The position numbers and the translations under genes are program-made. A model generated the notes under the pieces. The model was not told where the DNA came from. It saw only the letters and a program-made list of their open reading frames with translations, and did no database searches. A DNA stretch of 25,554 nt from Spirochaetota bacterium (GTDB lineage: Bacteria; Spirochaetota; Spirochaetia; DSM-27196; PWMO01). How positions within the stretch are numbered: the first letter of the stretch is position 1; the number at the start of each line of letters is the position of its first letter. Shown one piece after another: positions 14,628 through 21,703 of the stretch. The stretch spans positions 1-25,554 of the forward strand of contig JAAAOR010000113.1 of NCBI GenBank assembly GCA_009908735.1, read 5' to 3'.

Positions 14628-15834
14628 GCAACACCGGCAGGTGATCCGAGAAGCCACCCCTTTCCGCCCGGCCGCTGCCGCTGATGTGGCTGCTGCGACC
14701 GGCAGGTGCGGGTCGTCGGGAGGCAAGCGGGCGGCCGTCCGCGGTCGTGGCAAACGGCGGCGCCACGACTTCGAACGCCGCAAGCTCCCACCCCTCGGTA
14801 TCAAGGAGCCCCGGGGAAACCAATGTGTGGTCGAGGCGGCGCCAGCTCCCTCGAAAATAGTAGCTTCCCGGGGCCTGAGCCTCGTCCCACGGGGAGTAAA
14901 GCACAGCAGCGGAAATCTCACCCTCGCCCCCCGCCGCACTTGCACCCGCAGCGGCAGCGGCCCGCTGCACTGCGGCCCTGTCGCCGGATACCCGCAATGC
15001 ATGGGGCGCATGCCGGGGGTCCGGAGGCATGAGCGCGGTGGGATAGGCTCCGGCGGCCTCATCGAATGCTGAGGGAGACTCGTTGAGGTCTCCGCAGACG
15101 ACGATCTCCGCGCGCGGGGCATCGGCCACGAGGGTTCCTATCCGGCGGGCCACTACCCTTGCGGCTGCCCGGCGCGCGGGCTCGGTCTCCCGGGCCCCTC
15201 CTGACTTCGACTTCCAGTGGTTCACAAAAAGATGAAGCGGCGGACCCGCGGTCTCCAGGCGCACCTCGAGCACGGGCCTGAGAGTCGTGCCTCGGCTGCG
15301 GCCCCTGGAGTGGTGTTGCGGCCAGCCCCGCACCGGCGCGTGTACCCGCGCCTCCTCGATCGGCAGCCGCGAGAGAAGTGCAACCTCCACAGCCGAGCCG
15401 GGCGTTTCGCTCACCGCAGCGTAGCGATACGCCTGCCGCCCCAGGTGATTGCGTGCCAGGTCAGCAATGACGCGTCCATGCTCCACCTCCTGCAGGCACA
15501 GCACATCGGGGCCGCCGCGTGCGGCCCGGCGGATGACTCGGGCGATGTTCGAGGCCTTCGCGTCCGCGGCCTCGGCAGTCCACACGCCGGCCGAGGGGTC
15601 GAACTCAGCATACTCGCTGCCGTCATCGGTCACATCAAAGAGGTTTTGTACGTTGTAGGAGAGAATGGTGATGTGCTCGGCGTTGCGGGTAGCGGCGCGC
15701 GGGCCGGCCCGGCGACCGGCCTGGCTGCCGGAGGCCCAGCCGCCGGCATCGCACCCGGGCAGAATCGCGGTCGCGGCGGCCAGGGCGAGCAGAGCACGTG
15801 GCCACGGTCCGTATCGAACTCGCGCATATCCCAT
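14602..15834 (-). CDS. Endonuclease/exonuclease/phosphatase-family protein, probable lipoprotein
   Basis: A 410-residue EEP-superfamily protein (DNase I/APE1-like fold). The fold's motifs are ILSYNVQNLFD near the N-terminus, DVLCLQEVE, VEVALLSR, a NHWKSKSGG stretch, CGDLNESP, and a final SDHLPVLLTL. Members hydrolyse phosphodiester bonds of nucleic acids or phosphate esters of lipids and inositol; the substrate cannot be told here. The N-terminus has an Arg-containing hydrophobic segment followed by ILPGC, a lipobox-like site, suggesting an exported lipid-anchored enzyme; Pro at the -2 position is unusual. I chose the ATG at 15834 for this reason. The frame stays open about 100 codons further into clpP, which is a shadow. 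There is no strong Shine-Dalgarno site (a preceding GTG is in frame). Confidence 0.87.
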   Translation of the reverse strand: MGYARVRYGPWPRALLALAAATAILPGCDAGGWASGSQAGRRAGPRAATRNAEHITILSYNVQNLFDVTDDGSEYAEFDPSAGVWTAEAADAKASNIARVIRRAARGGPDVLCLQEVEHGRVIADLARNHLGRQAYRYAAVSETPGSAVEVALLSRLPIEEARVHAPVRGWPQHHSRGRSRGTTLRPVLEVRLETAGPPLHLFVNHWKSKSGGARETEPARRAAARVVARRIGTLVADAPRAEIVVCGDLNESPSAFDEAAGAYPTALMPPDPRHAPHALRVSGDRAAVQRAAAAAGASAAGGEGEISAAVLYSPWDEAQAPGSYYFRGSWRRLDHTLVSPGLLDTEGWELAAFEVVAPPFATTADGRPLASRRPAPAGRSSHISGSGRAERGGFSDHLPVLLTLRRRAE

Positions 15835-15895
15835 CACCCGTGGATACGGCGGATTTCGTCCTGTTGCTTGCGCTGTTTGGTGATTTGGTGCTGCG

Positions 15896-15929
15896 AAACG
15901 AAAATCGGGCCCGGCGTTTGCCGGGCCCG
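15896..15929 (-). terminator. Rho-independent terminator after clpP
   Basis: A perfect 10-base-pair stem, CGGGCCCGGC / GCCGGGCCCG (15906-15915 and 15920-15929), with a four-base loop. On the minus strand it is followed by ATTTTCGTTT. It begins nine bases after the clpP stop codon and lies upstream of the nuclease gene's start, so it should end clpP transcription. Confidence 0.85.
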
Positions 15930-15937
15930 CGTATGCG

Positions 15938-16546
15938 TCAAAGCTCGGCGCGGCTCGTCGCGATCTTGGAGACAAGACCGTAGTCCTTAGCCTCCTCCGC
16001 TCCCATCCAGAAGTCGCGGTCGGTGTCCTTCTCGACTTGCTCCATCGGCTGACCGGTCTCCTCGGAGATGAGCTTGTTGATGCGCGCGCGCATCTTCTCG
16101 ATCTCACGGGCATGAATCTCGATGTCTGTCGCAACACCGCGCATGCCGCTCAGCGGCTGGTGGATAAGGTAGTGCGAATTGGGTAGGCCGATGCGGTTTT
16201 TTTTCTCCGCGGCGAGGAGAATGAGGGCACCGGCGCTCGCGACCAGCCCCATGCCAATGGTGTAAACCTCGGGCTTCACGAAGCGCATCATATCAAAAAT
16301 GGCATACCCGGCATCGGCATCGCCGCCGGGAGAGTCAATGAAGGCCTTGATGGGCTCATCACCCTGTTCCTCGAGCAACAACAGCTGCCGAACGACGCGC
16401 TCGGCCAGTGACTTATTAATCTCCCCGGACAGAAGAATAGTCCGAGTCTTAAGCATCCGCTGGATAAGCTGCTCGCTAGCCTGGATGTTCTCGTCTTTTT
16501 CCTGCTCTTCCTCTTCGTTTCTCACTACGATTCGATCGTCTATCAT
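15938..16546 (-). CDS. clpP: ATP-dependent Clp protease proteolytic subunit
   Basis: A 202-residue ClpP peptidase, which forms a tetradecameric chamber fed by a Clp ATPase. The catalytic triad is intact and correctly spaced: S104 in GLVASAGA, H129 in YLIHQP and D178 in DTDRDFW (25 and 49 residues apart, as in E. coli S97, H122, D171). The oxyanion-loop DSPGG is at 71-75. The usual GQAASMGA around the serine is GLVASAGA, a variant of some ClpP paralogues, so a second clpP elsewhere is possible. The N-terminus is very acidic (EEEEQEKDEN). There is no clpX or tig alongside. A purine-rich AAGGGAG lies ten bases before the ATG. It is divergent from era and ended by a terminator. Confidence 0.95.
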   Translation of the reverse strand: MIDDRIVVRNEEEEQEKDENIQASEQLIQRMLKTRTILLSGEINKSLAERVVRQLLLLEEQGDEPIKAFIDSPGGDADAGYAIFDMMRFVKPEVYTIGMGLVASAGALILLAAEKKNRIGLPNSHYLIHQPLSGMRGVATDIEIHAREIEKMRARINKLISEETGQPMEQVEKDTDRDFWMGAEEAKDYGLVSKIATSRAEL

Positions 16547-16577
16547 TGTCTGGTGGCTCCCTTGCTGGCCTGTGATC

Positions 16578-16598
16578 TGCTATAGTCAGGAATATACT
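16578..16598 (+). promoter_or_regulatory. Candidate era promoter elements
   Basis: An extended -10 element TGCTATAGT (16578-16586) and a second -10-like TATACT (16593-16598) lie just upstream of era. No convincing -35 is seen for either. They interleave with the divergent clpP promoter. Confidence 0.35.
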
Positions 16599-16619
16599 AG
16601 TGGAACGAGGTGAATCCAA
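16591..16619 (-). promoter_or_regulatory. clpP promoter
   Basis: Read on the minus strand: TTGGAT (16619-16614), 17 bases, TATATT (16596-16591). The -10 is one base from consensus. Predicted transcription start is near 16584, giving an ordinary leader of about 38 bases that includes AAGGGAG. The -35 lies within the start region of era, so the two promoters overlap. Confidence 0.5.
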
Positions 16620-16624
16620 GGACG

Positions 16625-17566
16625 ATGCCACGCACCGGCTTTGTCGCCATCGTCGGGCGCCCCTCTTCGGGAAAGTCGACACTACTGAACGCACTTTGCG
16701 GCCACAAGATCTCCATCGTCTCGCCGGTGCCTCAAACCACCCGGAACAAGATCCGTGGCATCCTCACCGACGGGCGCGGCCAGATGGTGTTCCTCGATAC
16801 CCCGGGCTTCCACACCTCCGAGCGCAAGTTCAACCTGCGCATGCGTGATCTCGTCACCGAGTCTCTCGACGACGTGGAGGCGGTGCTCTACGTAAGCGAC
16901 GCCACACGGGAACCGGGGCCCGAGGAGTCGGAGCTCGTCGAGCTTCTGGCCGGAATCTCGGCCCCCGTGGTCTGCGCGATCAACAAGGTGGACGATACAA
17001 GGGCGAGCCCCGACCTTGTGGTGGGCTTCGTGAGAGATCACCTCCCGGATGCCGGCATCCACCGCGTCTCGGCCGTGGCAGGCACTGGACTCGAAAAGCT
17101 CACCTCGACACTTTTCGAGCACCTCGAAGAGGGAGAGCTGTACTATCCCGAGGAGTTCTACACCGACCAGGATCCCGCCCTCCGCATTGCCGAGGTCATC
17201 CGGGAGAAGGCGATAGCCGAGCTCAAACAGGAGATCCCGCACGCGCTCTTCGTCGACATCGCGGACATGGAAATGCGTGCGCCGCCGGCCGGCCGCGGCG
17301 GCGGGGGCGGGGCCGGCCGCGGGGAGACGACGGGCAGCCGCGAAGCGGCGCAGGAGCTCTGGGTTCGCGCCTTCGTCACCGTGGAGCGTGACTCCCAGAA
17401 GGGCATCGTCATTGGCCGCGGCGGCGAGCGCATCCGGCGCGTGCGCATCGATTCGGAGGCCGAGCTTGCCGAGATTTTCCCCTACCGGGTCGCTCTCGAC
17501 CTACGAGTGAAGGTGCAGCCGAAGTGGCGAACCAATGAAAGCGTGCTCAATCGCCTGATGCGTTGA
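16625..17566 (+). CDS. era: GTPase Era
   Basis: A 313-residue Era GTPase, which binds the 3' end of 16S rRNA and acts in 30S subunit assembly. G1 is GRPSSGKST (11-19), G3 is DTPG (58-61), G4 is NKVD (120-123) and G5 is the SA of VSA (149-150). The C-terminal KH domain has the GRGG loop at 264-267 (GIVIGRGGERI). Era usually has GRPNVGKST; NV is replaced by SS here. A Gly/Arg-rich stretch (about 219-242) is inserted at the start of the KH domain, just after DIADMEM. I chose the ATG at 16625, since homologues begin directly before GFVAIVG. A GTG at 16610 is an in-frame alternative. Neither has an ideal Shine-Dalgarno site (AAGGA is only two bases from the ATG). Confidence 0.95.
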   Translation: MPRTGFVAIVGRPSSGKSTLLNALCGHKISIVSPVPQTTRNKIRGILTDGRGQMVFLDTPGFHTSERKFNLRMRDLVTESLDDVEAVLYVSDATREPGPEESELVELLAGISAPVVCAINKVDDTRASPDLVVGFVRDHLPDAGIHRVSAVAGTGLEKLTSTLFEHLEEGELYYPEEFYTDQDPALRIAEVIREKAIAELKQEIPHALFVDIADMEMRAPPAGRGGGGGAGRGETTGSREAAQELWVRAFVTVERDSQKGIVIGRGGERIRRVRIDSEAELAEIFPYRVALDLRVKVQPKWRTNESVLNRLMR

Positions 17567-17595
17567 TCGCTGCCCCGAGGTCGGCGGCCCCCGCG

Positions 17596-17624
17596 TTGAC
17601 CCCCGACCGGCGGCGGTATAGAGT
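17596..17624 (+). promoter_or_regulatory. rpe promoter, near-leaderless
   Basis: TTGACC (17596-17601), 17 bases, TAGAGT (17619-17624). Predicted transcription start is near 17631, three bases before the ATG at 17634. A TATAGA at 17617-17622 would give a 5-base leader instead. The inverted repeat GGTCGG/CCGACC (17579-17584 and 17603-17608) flanks the -35. There is no Shine-Dalgarno site before rpe. Confidence 0.5.
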
Positions 17625-17633
17625 CGTGGTATC

Positions 17634-18287
17634 ATGGTTAAACCCAAAATTGGCGCTTCAATACTCGATGCGGACTTCCTGCACCTGAAAGATCAGATCG
17701 ATGCCGTGGTGGGCGATGCCGATGAAATCCATCTCGACGTGATGGACGGCGTGTTCGTGGATAATATTTCCTTCGGCCCGTCGATCATCTCTCAGGTGAG
17801 GGCGGCCTATCCCGAGGCATTCCTCGACACCCATCTCATGATAAGCCGTCCCGACGCGATGTGGCGGCATTTCCAGACGGCCGGGAGCAACGTGGTCACC
17901 TTCCACTACGAGATGACCCCGCACACCTACATCATCTGCAAGGAGATGCACGACGCGGGCATACAGGCCGGCGTCTCGGTCACGCCTGCAACCGATGTCG
18001 CGGTTCTCGAGCCCGTCACCGAGTACATCGACCGCGTCCTCACCCTCACCGTGGAGCCCGGATTCGGCGGGCAGGCATTCATCCCGGCTATGCTCAGAAA
18101 GATCGAGCGGGCCCGCAAGCTCTTTGGAGACGACGTGGATATTCAGGTGGACGGCGGAATCAAGAACACTACCGTCCTCGACGCGAAGAACGCCGGGGCG
18201 AACGTATTCGTGCTGGGAAGCTACTTCTTCAAGGCTGAGGACCCACGCGAGCGCGTGCTCGAGATCAAGGATATCGTCGGGGCGTGA
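17634..18287 (+). CDS. rpe: Ribulose-phosphate 3-epimerase
   Basis: A 217-residue TIM-barrel epimerase. It interconverts ribulose-5-phosphate and xylulose-5-phosphate in the pentose phosphate pathway. The active site is visible: S9 in GASILDAD, H33-x-D35-x-M37 in HLDVMDG, H67 in DTHLMI and D173 in QVDGGI. D35 and D173 are the acid-base pair and, with the two His residues, hold the metal ion. The phosphate loop VEPGFGGQ (140-147) and GSYFF near the end are also present. Length is normal. It has its own promoter and converges on rpiA, whose product acts on the same ribulose-5-phosphate, with only eight bases between the two stop codons. Confidence 0.96.
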   Translation: MVKPKIGASILDADFLHLKDQIDAVVGDADEIHLDVMDGVFVDNISFGPSIISQVRAAYPEAFLDTHLMISRPDAMWRHFQTAGSNVVTFHYEMTPHTYIICKEMHDAGIQAGVSVTPATDVAVLEPVTEYIDRVLTLTVEPGFGGQAFIPAMLRKIERARKLFGDDVDIQVDGGIKNTTVLDAKNAGANVFVLGSYFFKAEDPRERVLEIKDIVGA

Positions 18288-18295
18288 GGCAGCAG

Positions 18296-19018
18296 CTACG
18301 ACCGCGGCGCCGCTTTCATCTCCGAGAACTCGCCGTCGGCGCGTGCCACGATCACGTGAGGATTGCAGCGCGTAAACAGTCCGTTCTCCACGACACCGGG
18401 GATCGTATTCAGCTCGGCCTCCATTGCAACCGGATCGAAAGGCCGCTCGAATGCCACGTCGAGGATCATGTGTCCGCCGTCCGTAATGACGGCGCCCATC
18501 TTCCGTTGAGCGAGACGAAGCTGCGGCCCCCCACCGAGCCGCTGTATGGCCCGGGAGACGGTCAGGCGTGCTTCCCGCACGACCTCAACAGCAATCGGGA
18601 AGCCGATACCAAGGTTTTCCACGAGCTTGGCCTCGTCGCAGATGACCACCACCCGCCGCGATGCGTGGGCGACGATCTTCTCCATAAGGAGCGCCCCGCC
18701 ACCGCCTTTCGTGAGGTTACGCTTGGGGTCGACCTCGTCGGCGCCGTCGACGGCAATGTCGAGCTCGCCGTCGACGGCAGGATCATCCAGATCAAAGACG
18801 CCGATGCCGGCCGCTCGCGCCTCGAGGAGGCTCTGACTGCTCGTCGGGACGCCACGAATATCGGAGATGTCGCCGTCGGCGATGCGCTCACCGAGGCGGC
18901 GAATGAAATGCACGGCGGTACTCCCGGTACCGAGCCCGACGCGCATCCCGCTCTCGATGAACCGATCCGCGGCATGCTCGCCGACCGCCTTCTTGTGCTC
19001 GCTCATGTCGGATGACAT
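18296..19018 (-). CDS. rpiA: Ribose-5-phosphate isomerase A
   Basis: A 240-residue RpiA. It interconverts ribose-5-phosphate and ribulose-5-phosphate in the pentose phosphate pathway. Motifs are GLGTGSTA (28-35), the active-site DGADEVD (91-97) and KGGGGALLMEK (104-114, with the catalytic-region Glu at 113), followed by DEAKLVENLG. I chose the ATG at 19018, ten bases after the lysS stop, with GAGG eight bases upstream. An ATG four codons further in is an alternative. The open frame continues far upstream into lysS, which is a shadow. It is the second gene of a lysS-rpiA operon and faces rpe tail to tail. Confidence 0.95.
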   Translation of the reverse strand: MSSDMSEHKKAVGEHAADRFIESGMRVGLGTGSTAVHFIRRLGERIADGDISDIRGVPTSSQSLLEARAAGIGVFDLDDPAVDGELDIAVDGADEVDPKRNLTKGGGGALLMEKIVAHASRRVVVICDEAKLVENLGIGFPIAVEVVREARLTVSRAIQRLGGGPQLRLAQRKMGAVITDGGHMILDVAFERPFDPVAMEAELNTIPGVVENGLFTRCNPHVIVARADGEFSEMKAAPRS

Positions 19019-19028
19019 CACCTGGTCC

Positions 19029-20657
19029 TCAATAATTCTCGAGTATCCGAAGTACCCGCTCGCGACCGATCGTCTGCATGAAGCCCGCCAACCGCGGTCC
19101 TTTGTCCTTACCGATGAGTACACGATACATGAGGGTGAAGAAATCTTTGGAGGCGAAGCCGTGAGCCTGCGCGATCTCATAGAGGGCTTGCTCGAGCTCC
19201 TTCTCTCCGCGGCCGGCAAAGTTGGCCTCGACCTCGGCGCGCACCTCGTGTAACGCCGCTCGCTCTTCCTCGCCCACCGGCTCAGGCTCCTCGGTCCCCG
19301 TGCGGAGGGTAAATCGAAACTCCTCGGGCGCGAAGTTCTCTATCCAGGCCCACGCGCACTGGGCGCGGCGGCGCATACGGCGACGGCTCTCCTCGTCGGC
19401 ATCCTCCGTCCCCGGAAAGGCGGCGAGGGCCTGGTCGATGTCACCGGCGGAGATGAGAAGCAGGTTGCACAGGTGGCGGAAGGGCACCTGAAGCGGCATG
19501 CGTGCCGGCACCTCGCCGATCTGGGAGAGCTCGTAGATGCGCGACTCCTTGGCCCGCTTCTTCTCGCCGACCTCCTGCGCACCGAAATAGACCCGCTCGG
19601 TCTTGTCGTAGTCCTCGTAGATCTTTATGACGTCGAGGTCGAAAGAGATGGAGAACTCGGCATTCGGCCGGGTGCCGGCAAAGAGGTAGCGCACCACTTC
19701 CGGCTGGTAGATCTCGAGCACCTCGGCGAGCCCAACCACCTCACCGGTCGATGACGATATCTTCCCGCCGCGACCTTTTATGCCGATGAAGTCGTATTGA
19801 AACGAGGTCGGAGGCTCTACCCCATAGACCTCTCGCGCGATGAGCGAGCCGGTATCAAAGGACCCGCCCTCGGAGTGATGGTCTTTTCCGGCAGGCTCGA
19901 AGTCGACGCCTTCTTCGGCCCAGCGCATGGGCCAGTCGACGCGCCACAGGAGCTTTACGGCGGAAGTCTCGCGCAGGTCGACCGTCTCCTCCTTGCCGGT
20001 CTCCTCGCATCGGTAGGTCAGCCCGTACTCGCCGTCCCAGCCGAGCACCGTCGTGCTGTCCTTGTTGGTGAAGTTACTGAAGACGGTGACGGGCCACCAT
20101 TCCTCGGGAAGCGGCTGGGTGCGATGGCGGTTGAGCAACTCGCGGATGGTCTCGCGGTACTCGAGCGCGCGGCGCATGCCCTCCGCGTAGCGGGATGTCC
20201 GGTACCGCTCTGCCTGGTAGATGTACTCCGGCTCTACCCCGACGTCGGGCAGGAGGGACTCGAGTGCCGCCTCGTTGGCCCGCGCAAAGCTCTCGTACTC
20301 CCCGGCAGGATCGGGAATGAGGGTGATGGGGTAGCGCAAGTACTGCTCGTATGCGGCGGGGTCGGGTAAGTTCTTCGGGACCTTCCGGAAAACATCGTAA
20401 TCGTCCCAAGAATAGATGAAGCGCGCCCGCTCTCCCTTTTGGCGAAGTGCGCGTACGACGAGCTCGACGGAGATGATCTCCCGGAAGTTGCCGATGTGCA
20501 CTGTACCCGAGGGCGTAATACCGGAGGCACAGGTGTAGTGGTCTTTCACCGTTCCGTCCGGGCGCTCGGCGCCGAGCCGGCCCTTCTCGCGCATGATCCT
20601 GTCGGCGTGGATATCGGCCCAATGCACCGACTGCGCCGTTTTGTTCGATTGACTCAT
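19029..20657 (-). CDS. lysS: Lysyl-tRNA synthetase, class I
   Basis: A 542-residue class I lysyl-tRNA synthetase, which charges tRNA-Lys. The class I signatures are HIGN at 54-57 (SGTVHIGNFRE) and KISSS at 299-303 (GGKISSSTGEV), the equivalent of KMSKS. This type is general in archaea and found in only a few bacterial groups, notably the spirochaetes; most bacteria use the unrelated class II enzyme. The C-terminal half is helical, as in the alpha-helix cage domain. I chose the ATG at 20657 (MSQSNKTAQ); the open frame runs 17 codons further upstream through the promoter. There is no Shine-Dalgarno site. The promoter is strong and its predicted transcript starts four bases before the ATG. Confidence 0.96.
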   Translation of the reverse strand: MSQSNKTAQSVHWADIHADRIMREKGRLGAERPDGTVKDHYTCASGITPSGTVHIGNFREIISVELVVRALRQKGERARFIYSWDDYDVFRKVPKNLPDPAAYEQYLRYPITLIPDPAGEYESFARANEAALESLLPDVGVEPEYIYQAERYRTSRYAEGMRRALEYRETIRELLNRHRTQPLPEEWWPVTVFSNFTNKDSTTVLGWDGEYGLTYRCEETGKEETVDLRETSAVKLLWRVDWPMRWAEEGVDFEPAGKDHHSEGGSFDTGSLIAREVYGVEPPTSFQYDFIGIKGRGGKISSSTGEVVGLAEVLEIYQPEVVRYLFAGTRPNAEFSISFDLDVIKIYEDYDKTERVYFGAQEVGEKKRAKESRIYELSQIGEVPARMPLQVPFRHLCNLLLISAGDIDQALAAFPGTEDADEESRRRMRRRAQCAWAWIENFAPEEFRFTLRTGTEEPEPVGEEERAALHEVRAEVEANFAGRGEKELEQALYEIAQAHGFASKDFFTLMYRVLIGKDKGPRLAGFMQTIGRERVLRILENY

Positions 20658-20667
20658 GAGGCGTCCG

Positions 20668-20696
20668 ATTATAGCGGCCCACCGGACAGCACGCAA
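20668..20696 (-). promoter_or_regulatory. lysS promoter, near-leaderless
   Basis: Read on the minus strand: TTGCGT (20696-20691), 17 bases, and a perfect TATAAT (20673-20668). Predicted transcription start is near 20661, four bases before the lysS ATG at 20657. No Shine-Dalgarno sequence fits between them. This is the best -10 box in the window. Confidence 0.7.
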
Positions 20697-20740
20697 GTTG
20701 CCGGTCAAGCCAAACCGTACTTCACGCCGATAGAAACACT

Positions 20741-21337
20741 ATGAACGGACTGTCCCTGCGCCTCGTGGCGCTTCTGCTGGTTCTCGGCGCGATCGGCGCG
20801 TGGGGAGCGGATTTCGAGCGCGAAGGTATCGCATCCTGGTACGGCGGGAAGTTTCACGGTCGGCTGACCGCAAACGGCGAGCGGTTCGACGCGAATAAGC
20901 TCACCGCGGCCCACAAAACGCTGCCGTTCGGCACCGTCGTAAAGGTTACAAACACTGATAACGGGAAAACGGTCACGGTGCGAATCAACGACCGAGGCCC
21001 CTTCGTGGAAAATCGCATCATCGATCTATCGCGCGGCGCCGCCGAGCGCGTCGAGATGACGGGCACCGGGGTGGCGCGGGTGCAGCTGGAGATTATCCAT
21101 CCCGGCGAGGTCGACCCGGGCACGCGAGTCATCCAGATCGGCTCGTTCTCCATGCCCGACAACGCGGACGCGGTCGCCACCCGCCTCACCGACGCGGGAT
21201 TCGATCCACAGATCGAGGAAGCAGACGGCGGTATCTATCGGGTAACGCTCATCGATGTGCCCGAGGAAGAGCTCGAAGACTATCGAAACCGACTGAGCCG
21301 CCTCGGCTACTCTCACGTGCTGGTCCGCCGCCGCTGA
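20741..21337 (+). CDS. rlpA: RlpA-like septal-ring protein with SPOR domain
   Basis: A 198-residue exported protein. It has a signal peptide (about residues 1-22) and a double-psi beta-barrel (about 28-120) with the RlpA motifs [29 protein letters not shown] and NDRGPF (Asp84), then IDLSRGAA. A short linker and a C-terminal SPOR domain follow (about 126-198). RlpA of Pseudomonas aeruginosa is a lytic transglycosylase acting on peptidoglycan stripped of stem peptides; the SPOR domain targets it to the division septum. The protein is short and has no long linker. There is no lipobox at the signal peptide end, unlike E. coli RlpA. No Shine-Dalgarno site precedes the ATG. It is divergent from lysS. 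Confidence 0.93.
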   Translation: MNGLSLRLVALLLVLGAIGAWGADFEREGIASWYGGKFHGRLTANGERFDANKLTAAHKTLPFGTVVKVTNTDNGKTVTVRINDRGPFVENRIIDLSRGAAERVEMTGTGVARVQLEIIHPGEVDPGTRVIQIGSFSMPDNADAVATRLTDAGFDPQIEEADGGIYRVTLIDVPEEELEDYRNRLSRLGYSHVLVRRR

Positions 21338-21382
21338 ACGCGGATCCGCACATCGGCCGGCTACGCACTTCGGCGGACGACG

Positions 21383-21703
21383 CTACCTCGACACCCACTC
21401 GTAGACGACCGGCGAGGCGCCGCCGGTGAGGCCCGGGCCGACCGGTTGGTGGGCGGCCGTTTTCGTATGGGCGTCAGCCGAGGCCCGGCGCTTGTTCGGC
21501 AGCTGCCCGATGGGGCACTTCGTACAGCTCGTCCCGCAGGCGGGACCGACGCTCTCCTCACAGGCTCGCACATCGCCACGATTTATCCAGAACTCGAGTG
21601 CAATCGCAACGTCTCTGCGACCGAGGGAAAGCTCGGCGGCCAGCTGCGATGCAGTGGCCGCCTCGAGTGATCTAAGTCCGTGTTTCACCCGTGTCAGAAT
21701 CAT
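21383..21703 (-). CDS. feoC: FeoC-like [Fe-S]-dependent regulator
   Basis: A 106-residue FeoC-like protein. The winged-helix part (about residues 1-46) has the family's opening MILTRVKHGL and LEFWINRGDV. It is followed by four cysteines (C48, C56, C60, C63) in the loop that binds an oxygen-sensitive iron-sulfur cluster in characterised FeoC. FeoC protects or tunes FeoB and may act as a regulator. A C-terminal extension of about 40 residues is unlike E. coli FeoC (78 residues). The ATG forms an ATGA overlap with the feoB stop, which fixes the start. The frame stays open a further 78 codons upstream inside feoB, a shadow. Confidence 0.88.
   Translation of the reverse strand: MILTRVKHGLRSLEAATASQLAAELSLGRRDVAIALEFWINRGDVRACEESVGPACGTSCTKCPIGQLPNKRRASADAHTKTAAHQPVGPGLTGGASPVVYEWVSR

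Noticed and set aside
15835..16137. An N-terminal extension of the EEP nuclease of about 100 codons
   Set aside because: It runs through the clpP terminator and coding sequence and is Arg/Ser-rich shadow sequence. The lipobox-bearing start at 15834 is better.
18284..19015. A 243-codon plus-strand open frame opposite rpiA
   Set aside because: It mirrors rpiA almost exactly and starts inside the end of rpe; RpiA motifs are on the minus strand.
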